64,000 bases of DNA from NCBI GenBank assembly GCA_001179505.1, contig CDMY01001000.1, positions 113,375 through 177,374 of the forward strand, written 5' to 3'. Positions 22,285 to 32,874 of this stretch are shown here, piece after piece. Every line of letters begins with the position of its first letter. Position 1 is the first letter of the stretch. A program made the translations under genes and the position numbers. Below the pieces are notes generated by a model. The model saw nothing but the letters and a program-made list of their open reading frames with translations, had not been told where the DNA came from and did not search any database. This DNA comes from Vitrella brassicaformis. Lineage: Eukaryota > Sar > Vitrellaceae.

Positions 22285-22903
22285 CTACTCTATGCTGACC
22301 AGCCGGAGCTGCCAGTAGGGGACACATTTCTCGTCGGGCACTGTGATCTGCCTGACCTCCCCCTCACGCATCGACAGCATCGCCTCACGCCACCACCCAC
22401 CATAATCAGACACACATCCACCTCCCTACGTTCATCGAAGGCTTTGTCCCGGCCATCGAATGCATCCTTCCACGCAATGATGTCGAACTTGACGGTGTCG
22501 CTGGCCTTGGGCACTCTGCCGGTGCCCTCCTGCACCACTCGATGGCGGGCGCCGGAGGGAAGTCGGACAAAGCCATTGCCGTTGCGGTTGGCGACTGACG
22601 ATGAGCCCTCTTGCCGCTGACGCAGTGTGGCCCCGCCGCCATTGCTGCCAGCCGCTGCTGCACTGCACACACAGATTTGGTGCAGACACAGCACAAAGAG
22701 ATCTGATCTGTGTGATGGCCTCTGCCCCTCGTCGCCTACGTGAGCTGTCTGAGGTCGTCTGTGATGTCGGCCGCCAGTTTGATGTCGCCGTAGTGCTCCG
22801 GGCGGATGGCCATCTGCTGCCCTTTGGCCGTGTAGTAGAAGCCGCCGCGGCCGTCGGTGAAGGTGTTGCGGCCCCAAAACAGGCCGACCAGCCGATCACT
22901 CAT
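22285..22903 (-). pseudogene. GDR module plus FKBP-like domain, frameshifted
   Basis: The first exon, 22903-22740, encodes a diverged GDR module (MSDRLVGLFWGRN, DGRGGFYYTAKGQQMAI) and joins in phase 2 to 22662 onward: GGGATLRQRQEGSS, ARHRVVQEGTGRVP, WKDAFDGRDKAFDERR. At about 22420 a single base is missing relative to other copies, after which the normal reading (VSDYGGWWREAMLSMREG and QLRLVSIE, stop at 22287-22285) is found in another frame. Either a recent pseudogene or an assembly error; the rest of the domain is well conserved. Confidence 0.7.
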
Positions 22904-23402
22904 CGCGACGAGAGGCTGCTGATGATCCCACTGCACAAATACAGAGGACACAGACAGAGCGATGAATGAGAGAGAGATCTGTCACTGCATCGATCTGTAA
23001 TGCTTCTTTGTTGACCTCTCGAGTGTTTGTCTGCCCACAGGCCGATGGATTACCGATGGCCGGCAATGCCCTCTTGCCTGAGCACATCAACATGCACCAC
23101 GGGAGAGGGACACAGAAAATGAGTTTGCGGCCCAGATCTTCGTTATTTTCGGTTGCCTGAGGCCTCCCTGACCCACCTGATGGGAGAAATGATGCCAAAC
23201 AGTTCCGCGGGAGGATCTGCGAGCTTAGATGACGGTCAACTCTGGAGGATTGAAGGAGCATTGAAGGCGACCAAGGACACAGACAGCCCACAGGGTGAGC
23301 CACAGAGAGGCAGCACACGTGTAGACTGCAGAAAAGAGCGAGATCTGATGCCTTGTGTATTGCCTCTTTGTGTGTTCTTGTGTGAGTCTGTAGGCATCCG
23401 TC
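22904..23402. promoter_or_regulatory. Upstream region of the 23.4-kb gene with TGCGAGCTTAGA box
   Basis: The exact 12-mer lies at 23218-23229. A leader exon probably ends at a GGTGAGCC donor near 23295, and the intron ends CTGTAG at 23393. The leader sequence GGTGAGCCACAGAGAGGCAG is shared with the paralogue on the reverse strand near 19290. Confidence 0.4.
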
Positions 23403-24472
23403 ATGGCCTTGGTGGCTCCCGGCCGCAGGTGGGTCGGATCCACGGTGTGGGGCGACGGGCGGGTGTACGAGTACCCCAATCGGCCGGGCGAGTACGTCTA
23501 TGACGAGCGGCGCCCATCTGACGGAAGCCTCATGGAGGTCCGCATCGCCAATCCCCGGGGGCGCGTGGCCTTCTTCGACTTCAACACCAATCCGCCGACA
23601 CTGCTGCCGTTGACGCAACGACCACCGAACAATCAGATGTAGGCAAGAAGCACACCTCCTTCTCACTTATTCCTGGCATTGTGTCGGCTTTGTGTCTGTT
23701 CGTTTGTGTGTGTCATCGGCAGTCTCGCCAATGGCGGTGGCTCCACTCTGCGCCGTCGAGTGGGCGCACTGCCATCATCTGGCTTGGGAGGCTACCCGAG
23801 GTGAGGAGCCCCTTGCCTCTCTCTTGCTTTCGTGTGGATGGTCATCGGCTTTGTGTCTGTGTGTGCAGTGCAGCGGCGGTTGGCGGCGGCAATGGCGTCG
23901 GCAATGGCGTCGGTGCCACACTGCGTCAGCGGCAGGAGAGCTCATCGCCACAGCAGCCGCCGGCCAATCGCAGCAGTGTCGGCCGTCGGACCGGCACACT
24001 ACCATCGTCTGGCTGGCGATATGAGGTGGTGGAGGAGGGCACCGGCAGAGTGCCCACACTCAATGACTGCGTCAAGATTGACTGGATTGCGTGGCGTGAT
24101 GGATTCGACGGCCGGGACATACGCGACGATGTCCGTGGGAAGGTGATCCGTGTGTCTGATTGGCCTGAGTGGGAGCGTGAGGCGGTGCTGTCGATGCGGG
24201 TGGGCGAGATTAGGCGAATCAAACTGCCAAATGACTATTTTGCCCCCTACGTTCAGCTGCGTTTGGTCAGCTCTATCGTTCAGCTGCGTTTGGTCAGCAT
24301 AAAGCAGAAGAGAGTCCACACACACACACACACGGGGGGGCGCCTGTGTGTGTCGCACACTCATGTGTGTGGCCTGTCTCTTCTTAATTGTCTGTCTCTG
24401 TGCTTGGGTTTCGAACCAAGGAGTGAGAGTGTCGTGACTCAGCCGTGGCAGTATACATGTGTGTGTCGTTGA
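23403..24472 (+). CDS. 'YEYPNRPGE' module joined to FKBP-like domain, with stop loss
   Basis: Exons 23403-23638, 23723-23800 and 23869-24472 join in phase 2 each time. The N-terminal part has RVYEYPNRPGEYV and FFDFNTNPPTLLPLTQRPP. The middle exon is a mini-duplicate of the FKBP lead-in (TLRRRVGALPSSGLGGYP). The last exon carries TLRQRQESSS, VGRRTGTLPSSGW, RYEVVEEGTGRVP, GFDGRDIRDD, VIRVSDWPEW and SMRVGEIRRI. The end is unusual: a 27-nt tandem duplication (24251-24277 and 24278-24304) repeats VQLRLVS, and the normal TAG has become CAG. The protein reads about 55 residues into the former 3' flank before TGA at 24472. Confidence 0.7.
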
Positions 24473-24734
24473 ATGTGCAACATGTTTGCCAGGCAGCAAG
24501 AAGGGGGATGTCTGTGTGGGTGTCCCCTCTCTCCCTCACCGTCTGTCTGTCTGCTATGAGTGGGGAGTGCGTGTCGTCTGAGTAGCCGCTTTGTTTATCG
24601 GTCGGCCGGTTACTCACAGTCTCTCTCTCTCTCTCTCTCGGTGTGTCGGTGTGTGTGTATGTGTGTGTCCAAAAGGGAGGTTGATTCTTTCGATGTCTGT
24701 GTGTGTCTGCCTTATTCACTCTTTTCGCTCTCAG

Positions 24735-25034
24735 ATGTCACGTCATAGACGAAGATCACCGTATGGCTACCGATATGAGGTGGTGCAGGAGGGCTACGGC
24801 AGAGTGCCGACACGCAACGACGCCGTCAAGATCGACGAGATTTGGTGTCGTGATGCATTCGATGGCCAGGACAAGTTCATCGATCGCCGTGGGTATGTGA
24901 GTCCTGTGGGTGCTCGGGATGGGTGGGCTCGTGCGGCGGTGCTGTCGATGCGGGAGGGAGAGGTCAGGCAGATCATACTGCCACCCGGATACAGTGCCCC
25001 CTTTTATCAGATGCGTTTGATCAGCATAGAGTAG
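24735..25034 (+). CDS. FKBP-like domain, short copy
   Basis: A 99-residue frame follows a clear acceptor (CGCTCTCAG) and starts ATG TCA CGT. It keeps YRYEVVQEGYGRVP, WCRDAFDGQDKFIDRRG, LSMREGEVRQIILP and MRLISIE with TAG at 25032-25034. The acceptor fits phase 0, unlike the phase-2 fusions elsewhere, so the ATG may be the true start with an untranslated first exon upstream. No upstream partner module was found. It is convergent with the topoisomerase-containing gene across repeat block A2. Confidence 0.6.
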   Translation: MSRHRRRSPYGYRYEVVQEGYGRVPTRNDAVKIDEIWCRDAFDGQDKFIDRRGYVSPVGARDGWARAAVLSMREGEVRQIILPPGYSAPFYQMRLISIE

Positions 25035-25074
25035 GAGAGACTGCACACGCACACACACGTGGGGGCGGCTGTGT

Positions 25075-26890
25075 GTGACACACACTCATGTGTGTGGCCG
25101 GGGGCTCCTCGCTCGTCACCTGGCTGACTGTCTGGTTCTGTCCTTTGGTTTCGAGCGTAGGAGTGAGTACGTTGTCTGTGTGCAATGAGTGGATTAGCGC
25201 GTGATTTTTGTCTGTGTGGCTGCCTCGAAGTCTCTCTCGCTGGGTGTGTGTGTGTGTGTGTGTGTGCTTAATGGTGTTGGTCGTGCTGTGTCGGCAGGGG
25301 AGGGGAGGGAAGGGTGTCTTTCGCAATGTCTGTCTGGCTTTATTTTCCCTGCGCAGAGTTTTTTGTGAGTGGGCCGGTCGGTCGGCCCGTCGCTGGCTGG
25401 AGGCGACACACGAGTGGGTGCTGTGTATGTACTCGCTCAACCAAAGAGAGACAGCGCACGACGGCTCACACACTGATGGGCCTCTTGGTGCCTTTCCGTT
25501 GTTGGGATGGTTTATCTCTCACTGTGTGTGTGTGTCTGTTGTCGCTGCCTTTGTCGCGTGTGTGCCTGTCAGCCGCCCGTGGCCCTTTGTGTCTGCCGTG
25601 AGTGTGCTGATGCTGCTGCCTGTGTGCCGTGCTGTCGGTCGAGAGAGACTTTATGTCTCTCCCACGCCCTGCTGACGGTCTTTTCATTGAGCTGCCATGA
25701 CGACGGTTTCACTCCTGGCATGATTGCGGCACACCGATGGCTTAATGCCATCGTCGTGATTTTTATCCAGTGGGTGTCTGTCTGGTGGCCTCAAGTTTTG
25801 TTGGGGCTCAGCGACGGGCGGCTGATATCCTTTGTGTCTGTGACGGTCGGCAGGCAGGCAGACCTCATCGGGGCTGAATGTGCGTGTGTGCGTGTGGACA
25901 TCGACTCGACGTGGCAGTGTCCATCAAGTTGTGTCGACGAGATGTAATAATGTGTCTCACTGCATCGATCGGATTAATCGCATCGATTTCTCTGCTGTCG
26001 ACACATCTAAGCAGTCAGGAAAGATACAGCCGACACACACCAGCCACCCCCTCACCCCTCCCCCCAAGTGACACTCGCCCTGGCTAAGAAGTCTGCTGCC
26101 GAGAAGGGACCATCTAGCTAGCCATCCACCGCTCTGTCTGTCTGTCTGCCTGTCCAGCAGCCGCCCAGCAGCACCAAAGAACATCACATCAGAATGGCCG
26201 GCTGCTCAAAAGGGCATCTCACATATCAGGCTGTCTGAATTCATCGGCTGCTCTGTCGTGTGTGCCTCCCTCCCTCTCGCTGGCCAGCTAGCCAGTCAGT
26301 CAGCAGCTACACACACGCCATGTCGGCCATTCACACAGCCGATCAATGCAAAGGAAAGGCACACAGACAGACACAGGTAGGGCCGCTCGGCTGTCTGTCT
26401 ATCAGTCGACGGGCCGCCATATGCAGACAAACAAACACAACGAGTCCCTTTGTATGGCTGTCTGTCTGTCAGGGTGTGTAGAGAAAGAGAGGAGAGGCCA
26501 TTCATCTGACTGACTGACTCGCCGGTGCTCACTTAACCGCCCCTCACTCCAACCTCCATATAAACAGACGCGTAGAGAGAATGCAGTGAGGTGTCCACAC
26601 ACACACACACACACGCAGAGACGGCCGGACGGAGAGATCACTTGACGAACAAGCAGACGAAAGGAAGACCAATCAGACAGACAGACACACACACACAGCG
26701 AGAGAGGCTGTGAGTGGCCGACCGATAAGCAACTCGTGCTCACTCCTTTCTAAGCTCATCGCAGACAGATCTTATCGACAGCCATGACGATACTCTCACT
26801 CCATCGCTCAACACCGAGGCACACAGTCAGACAGTCAACGAGTGAGGAGCCCCCGGCCACACGCATGAATGTGTGTCCCACACAGCCGCC
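25075..26890 (+). repeat. Long non-coding repeat block, copy A2
   Basis: Nearly colinear with 32875-34545. Both ends are inverted copies of the family 3' flank: CATGTGTGTGGCCGGGGGCTC at the left near 25088, and its complement near 26850. The block therefore looks like a 1.8-kb element with inverted ends lying between two convergent FKBP-like genes. Internally it has CTGT runs, the GTCTGCTGCCGAGAAGGGACC box (also near 38250) and an AGCCAGTCAGTCAGCAGC segment. No conserved open frame was seen. Confidence 0.75.
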
Positions 26891-26919
26891 CCCACCTGTG
26901 TGTGTGTGTGGACTCTCTC

Positions 26920-28024
26920 CTACTCCATGCTGACCACACGGAGCTGCCAGTAGGGGGCAGGTTCGTCTGGCGCTATGATCTGCCTGAGCTCCCCCTCTCT
27001 CATCTGCGCCAACGCCTCACGCTCCCACCCACCCCGCGGCCAATCAAGCACACATTTCACCACCCCACGGAAATCGAAGTCTTTGTCCTGGCCGTCGAAT
27101 GCGTCGCGCCACGAAATCCAGTCGTACTTGATGCGCAAATTGTTGATGCGATCCATGAGTCTGGGCAGTCTGCCGGTGCCCTCCTGCACGACCTTGTGGT
27201 ATGCGCCACTGGGATACAGCTTGAAGCCATCAGGAATGTTGATGCCGCTGCTATCCTCATAGACGAAATGGCCGTCCAGCAGCCCGACGACGCGGTCACC
27301 ATCGCAATTGACGTACTTCTTCTTGCCGCCACCCGTCGCCTGCACAGCGAAGGGCCGTAGTGTGTGAGCTGTCGATGAGGGCGTAGTGTGTCTTATGTAT
27401 CAGGCAGGTACCTGGGCAGCAGCACGCCGTGGGCGACGGACCTCCTCACTCTCCTCGTCCTCTACGTCCTCCATGCGATCGTCCTCATCCTCATCATCCT
27501 CAGAACGCTGCTGCTCATCACACACACACACACACACATACAGGGAGAGAGACAGAGTGGTGAGAGTGCGGTTGGAGTGTAGTGTGATCTGACCTTGGGT
27601 GGCTTCTTGGGTGGGATCTTGGGTGTCTCCTTCTTGGGCGTGTCGCTCGACTCATCTTCACACACACACACACACACAGACACGGGCACTCGAAGGGCGA
27701 TCTGGCGCAGAGTGCACGGTTATGCCGTACCATCGTCGTCGTCCTTGCGTTTGTTCTTTTTGCCCGCCGCCGCCGCCGCTGCCGCCGCTGCTGCTGCAGG
27801 CTTCTGATCCACACACACACACAGACACACACACACACACACACATAGACACACACGACTAATGGCGAGGCGAGATGCAAGAGTGTCCTTTGCTGCTGCA
27901 GGTGGACTGCAGTTGGCAAAGAGGCTGGCAGGCTGACCTTGTCGGCGGCCTTTTTGGGTTTGGCGGCAGCAGAATGGGGGGCCTTCTTGTCATCCTCATC
28001 GTCATCGTCAGCGGAAAACTGACA

Positions 28025-28059
<35 letters not shown>

Positions 28060-28185
28060 GGAGGCACACCTGTACTCTGTGTGGGCACTGTGTGTGTTGT
28101 GTGTGTGTACCAGGTCATCGTCGAAGAATGACTTGCCCTTGTCCTTCTTGCCCTTGGCGTCCTCCAACTTCGGAATGCCTGCACG

Positions 28186-28220
<35 letters not shown>

Positions 28221-29764
28221 TGGGGGAGTGGGCATGTCACACGTGTGGCTAGCTGGCTGACCAACCGGTGAGCTGCCTCTGTCCCTTGGTGCCGCCGGTC
28301 TTCATCTTGCGCTGCAGATCTAAGGTCTTATTGCCCTCAGCCTTCACACAGACATACACACACACACACACGGCATGGGAGGGTCGGTGAGTGAGTGTGT
28401 GTGCAGCCGTACCCAGAGCAGGACGTTGTCGACGATGCCCGAGTTGCAGACCTGCTTGAGGGCCTTGTCAGAGATGGTGAACGTCGACCCGAACTTGGCA
28501 GGCTTGGTCGTCAGCGTCTCCTGCACACAGAGAGACACACACACAGAGAGAGAGAGAGAGAGATGTGGGGACCTAAGGCGCGTGTGTGTGTGTGTTGGGT
28601 GTGTTGGGTGCCTTGATTTGCGAGTCGAATGCTGGGTTCTCGATGAGGCAGTTGATGAACACCATCAGGTGATTCCTGCCCCACACACGCACACACACAA
28701 ACAGACACGCGCAGCGATGGCTGTGCCCTCTGTCTGTCTGTCTGTCTTTGGGTGTGTGTGGGTGTGATTGATTGCGTACTTGATATGCATGTTCTTGACC
28801 TCAACCCCGTTTCTGTTCTTTAGCGACACCTGCACACACACACACACGCACACACACGCACACAGAGAGAGAGAGGGAGAGAGAGGAGGGTGAATGGAAG
28901 GACAGACAGACGGCGCCTCTGTGTGTGTGTGTGTGTGTGTGGATCTGCCATTGCACCGGCCGACAGGCGCACCTTCTTGGAGATGGCGTTGCACAGCTGG
29001 TCCACCACGTAGGCCACGTGTGTGCCGCCCTTGATGGTGGCGACGCTGTTGACGAACGACACCTGGCCAAACGAACCCTCTGACACACACAAGGGGAGGG
29101 AGATATCGGCGGAGTGGTGGTGTGTTTCCTCTATTTCGTGTGTCGTGTGTGTGTGTGTGTGTGTGTGCTCACCTGAGAGGGTGACGACGACCTCCCACCT
29201 CTGGCCCTTCTCGTGGATCTTGGGCAACTCAGCCTGCCTGCACCCACCACCCACACAGCAAAGCAGCCGCCTGGTGATATTCGTCCAGGTGTGTGAGTTT
29301 GGTCGCTTGATCGCTCACTCACTTGTCGGGAATGTACTTGTCGACGTACTCCTGGAACTAGCCGCACTTGAGCCGGGCCTTGTTCAGGTACACCTTCACA
29401 CACACACACAGTGTGTGGGACGGGTCGGTTGTGTCAGGCCGACCTACCTTGAGGCTGCCAGCGTGAACGCCCGCTAGATCCCACACACGCTTGGTCATCA
29501 ACGACAGCAAATCGTCGTCCAACCTAAGGCCCACGCCCGCCCACACCCACCGCAAAACCACAGCACGTCTGAGTGTGTGTCTGTGGTCTGTGTGGTCTGC
29601 GGGGCGGGCTGGTCGGTTGGCTGTTCACCTACTTGGTCATGTTGAACTTTTTGAGGTCCGGTTTGTATGTCACGAGCACGAAGTCCTTCTCCTCGTCGGT
29701 GTCCTCGATCTCCGGCCCGCTGTGCTTGGTCATGTTGTCTGTCCACGTCATCTTGAACCGCCTG

Positions 29765-29796
<32 letters not shown>

Positions 29797-30608
29797 AGCC
29801 GCCCTCTCCTCCCCTTTTCACTGACAGTCCCTTCTTCGCGTCGAGGCACTCGACGGTGAACTCGGTGCAGAAGACGTTTGTGAGTTTGGCGCCGAACCCG
29901 TTGCGGCCGTCTGTGACGCGTTCCTCAGTGTCGTCGTAGTTGTCCGAGGTGAGCAGGTGGCCGAAGATGAGCTCGGGGACGTACATATTGTGCTCCTTGT
30001 GGATCTCTACGGGGATGCCGCGGCCGTCGTTCCACACCTTAAGGAGGGAGGACACAGAGAGAGAGAGAGAGAGAGAAAGATCAAGAGCGGAAGAGTTGGG
30101 TGACACATTGGCACACAGACACACCAAAACGGGGTGTGTGTGTGAGGGGTGTGTGTGTGAGGGGTGCGTGTGTACCCCAACGAGATGGTGTTGTTGGCTG
30201 CGTCGATGTTGACCTTGATGGCCGTCATATTCATCTTGTCAGCACCTGACACAGCACTGACTGCATCCGACTGCCGCACTCGAGTCGGTGCGTACGCTGC
30301 AGGTTGTCCGCCGCATTCACCAAGATCTCACCTGCACCACACAACACAGCACCACACACCACAACACACATCCATGTCACCCATTTCCCGGCAGATCTGA
30401 TCTGCCCTCCCCTATTACCGAAGATCTTGTAGATGCCGGGCACGTAGTCGATGCTGCGATAGACCATCTTGTCCTTGGTAGCGTCGTAGACCCACATGTG
30501 CTGCTGGTGGTGCTCGTTGCTGCCGACATACAGGTCGGGCCGCAGCAGGATGTGCTCGACCTGGGTCTTCTTCTGGTACCGCTCCTCTATGCTCTTCTCC
30601 TTCGGCAT
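26920..30608 (-). pseudogene. Topoisomerase II ATPase/transducer segment fused to a charged linker and FKBP-like domain, damaged
   Basis: From ATG at 30608 about 18 exons encode eukaryotic topoisomerase II landmarks: YQKKTQVEHILLRPDLYVGS, EILVNAADN, WNDGRGIPVEIHKEH, NGFGAKLTNVF, DLLSLMTKRVWDLAG, FVNSVATIKGGTHVAYVVDQ, FINCLIENPAFDSQ, KFGSTFTIS and GIPKLEDAKG. That is the GHKL ATPase and transducer only. The TOPRIM EGDSA and the catalytic-Tyr core are absent. Acidic/Ala/Lys-rich exons follow, then GDRVVGLLDGHFVYEDSS and the FKBP-like domain ending at 26920. An in-frame TAG at 29360-29358 interrupts KARLKCG/FQEYVDKYI, and the exon boundary near 30185/30040 is out of phase. Most other junctions fit, one as GC-AG. 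Probably non-functional or a chimera. Confidence 0.7.
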
Positions 30609-30884
30609 ACTGACCGACCAACACAACACCTACCTCCCTCCCTCCCTCCCGCACGAACGCGAATGCCGCTCGCCGCAGAGGCTCTCTGCGATTCAACGAT
30701 GGGAATGAATCAGCTCATGGCAGAGGGCGTCAAGCCGTTCTCACGCCCATTGTCACGCGCCGATGATTCAAGAGTGTTTACCCGATCGCTGGGTCGGGCA
30801 CGATGCTCCCCTTGTTTCGAGGGCATGATGACATGCCGGAAGCTCTGCGAGATCTGCCACCCTCTCTCTATGCATTCAGCTGAG

Positions 30885-31199
30885 GGTGCAGTGATGACCT
30901 CTGCTGTGCTGCGGCCGATGAGTGATCTGCCAAAATGACTTCTGATCTCGGTCAAGCGAACCACTCAGCTCACTATCGATACGCCTCAGCCGTGAGTTGA
31001 CGCCGCTGTTTTCTCACCTTCGGCGTCAAGCTCGCACCACCCGGTGAAGGGGCAGAGAGGAAAGAAAAGGGAAGAGAGAAGAGTCATCAGGTCGGATAGA
31101 CAAAGCAAAAACAATACAGAAACACACAGGTCCGTTCACTTCGGTGTCTGTCTGTGTGTGGTTCAGGGACTGCCGGTGAGAGATCTGTTGCCTGTGACG
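30885..31199. promoter_or_regulatory. Shared bidirectional promoter/leader block, copy P1
   Basis: This region matches 35335-35670, 39440-39746 and, inverted and split, 61085-61778. On the reverse side it holds a conserved leader exon ending in a GT donor at 30898. On the forward side it leads through GTCCGTTCAC and a TG-rich acceptor (GGTTCAG) to the BTB start. The centre contains TCAAGCTCGCA at 31026-31036. Here the reverse-side gene is the topoisomerase chimera; at P2-P4 it is the GDR-module gene. Confidence 0.6.
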
Positions 31200-32827
31200 A
31201 TGGAGGCCGAGTTGGCCGCTCGCCAGTTCAGCGCCCATGCGATTCTCAATGAGCTGCACGTGCCCGTGACGGCCATCGGTGACGCCATCAGCCAGCTGCA
31301 CACACAGATCCGCCAGGCTGACGAGGACGCCCAGCGAGAGCGGCAGCACCACGGCGCATCGGACCCCTCGGCGGCCTCGCCTGACGACACTTTGCTGCTG
31401 AATGTGGGCGGACATCTGATGAGCGTCAGGTGGCAGCACATGACTCAGGGAGAGGGGGTGGAGGGCACTCTGCTGGCGGCCCTCTTCGGGGGCTGCTGGG
31501 AGGGCCGACTCATCAAGGACGACAGCCAGCGGGTGTTCGTCGACATCTGCCCGGAGGCCTTCAAGGCCGTCCACAAGGCCATACTCAACGCCGAGACCCT
31601 TCGCAGCGCCGGCAAGGCGGCGTCGGTCGGCCATCTGCTCAATGAAGTGGCCAAGCGCGACAAGGGTGAGGGCAATGAAGGCCATGACACACTTTTCGTT
31701 TCGTCATACTCATTTGGCTGTCTGTGTGGTTTGCCTGTCGCAGGTCGCCATGGCTTCTGGGTCAAGCTGTTGACGACGCCTCTCGACAAGGATGTCACAG
31801 AGGGCACCGGCAGTGCCGATAGTGTGCCCACCGGGTCGCTGACAAGCAGCCCCACCGAGGCGGCGGCCGCCCTCAAGGCGATGGAGGCCATCCTCAAAGC
31901 CTTCGCCAATGAGAAGGCCCGGCTGGAGGGACAGCTGCGGGCCGCCAACACACGACGCGACAATCTCGACAAAGAGATAAAGGTGACCACATGCAGAGAG
32001 GGAGAGGAAGCAAGAGGCTGTTGGTCTGATGGTTGTGTGTGTGTGTGTGTGTCAGGCCGTCGAGCCCTTTCTGCTGCCTCTGAGTGGCGGCGATGCCATT
32101 CGGTCGGTCGAGGTGTGTGGACAGCTCATCTCGACCACTCAGTCCACTGTGGACGAAATGGGCGACATCGCACTCAGCCACCGATTTGACCTGTGAGCCC
32201 ACCACACCAACACACAGAGGACACACACCGATGTGCTTCTCACTGTTTGTGTGCCGTCAGGTGGTCCAGCAGCCGGGCGGTGGAGGTGGTCGATCCCGAC
32301 CACATCGGCCGCATGGTCGACTTCTACCGCAGAAAGCGACTCGGCGCCTCGCCCGCCGACATGGCCGCCGTGCTGACGATGGCTGGCGAGACGGACCAGG
32401 CGCCATTTGACGTCAACGCGGCCATGTACGGCATCGTCAAGACGGACACACCGACACTACAGGCCAGGTGAAGCCCAACAGGGAGCCGACTGCAGCAATT
32501 GGCCATCTTGGTTTTGTCCATGTCAGTGTCGGCCGTCGCACCGGCACACTGCCATCGTCTGGCTATCCATATGAGGTGGTGCAGGAGGGCACCGGCAGAG
32601 TGCCCACAATCAATGACCGCGTCAAGTTCGACCGCGCTGAGTGGCGTGATGCTTTCGACGGCCAGAACAAAGCATACGATTACCGTGGGGCGGTGTATCG
32701 TGTGTCTGATCTGTATGGGTGGCTGCGTGAGTTGTTTCTGTCGATGAGGGAGGGGGAGGTCAGACACATCAAAGTGCCAGACGGACCTGAACCCTACCGT
32801 GAGCTGCGTTTGATCAGCATAGAGTAG
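31200..32827 (+). CDS. BTB/T1 (KCTD-like) protein fused to FKBP-like domain, copy 1
   Basis: Exons 31200-31665, 31744-31982, 32056-32192, 32261-32467 and 32527-32827 remain in frame. Exon 1 encodes a helical lead-in, then a T1-type BTB: TLLLNVGGHLMSVR, GGCWEGRLIKDDSQRVFVDI and FKAVHKAILNAETL. The LNVGG motif is diagnostic of KCTD/Kv T1 domains, which oligomerise and often serve as CUL3 adaptors. Exon 2 has a coiled coil. Exons 3-4 carry a conserved unknown region (VEVVDPDHIGRMVDFYRRKR). A 59-nt intron with phase-2 junction (GCCAG|T) adds the FKBP-like exon (YEVVQEGTGRVP, AFDGQNKAYDYRG, MREGEVRHI, ELRLISIE). Using the in-frame TGA after the donor would give a BTB-only protein. Confidence 0.82.
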
Positions 32828-32830
32828 GAG

Positions 32831-32863
<33 letters not shown>

Positions 32864-32874
32864 CTGTGTGCGGC

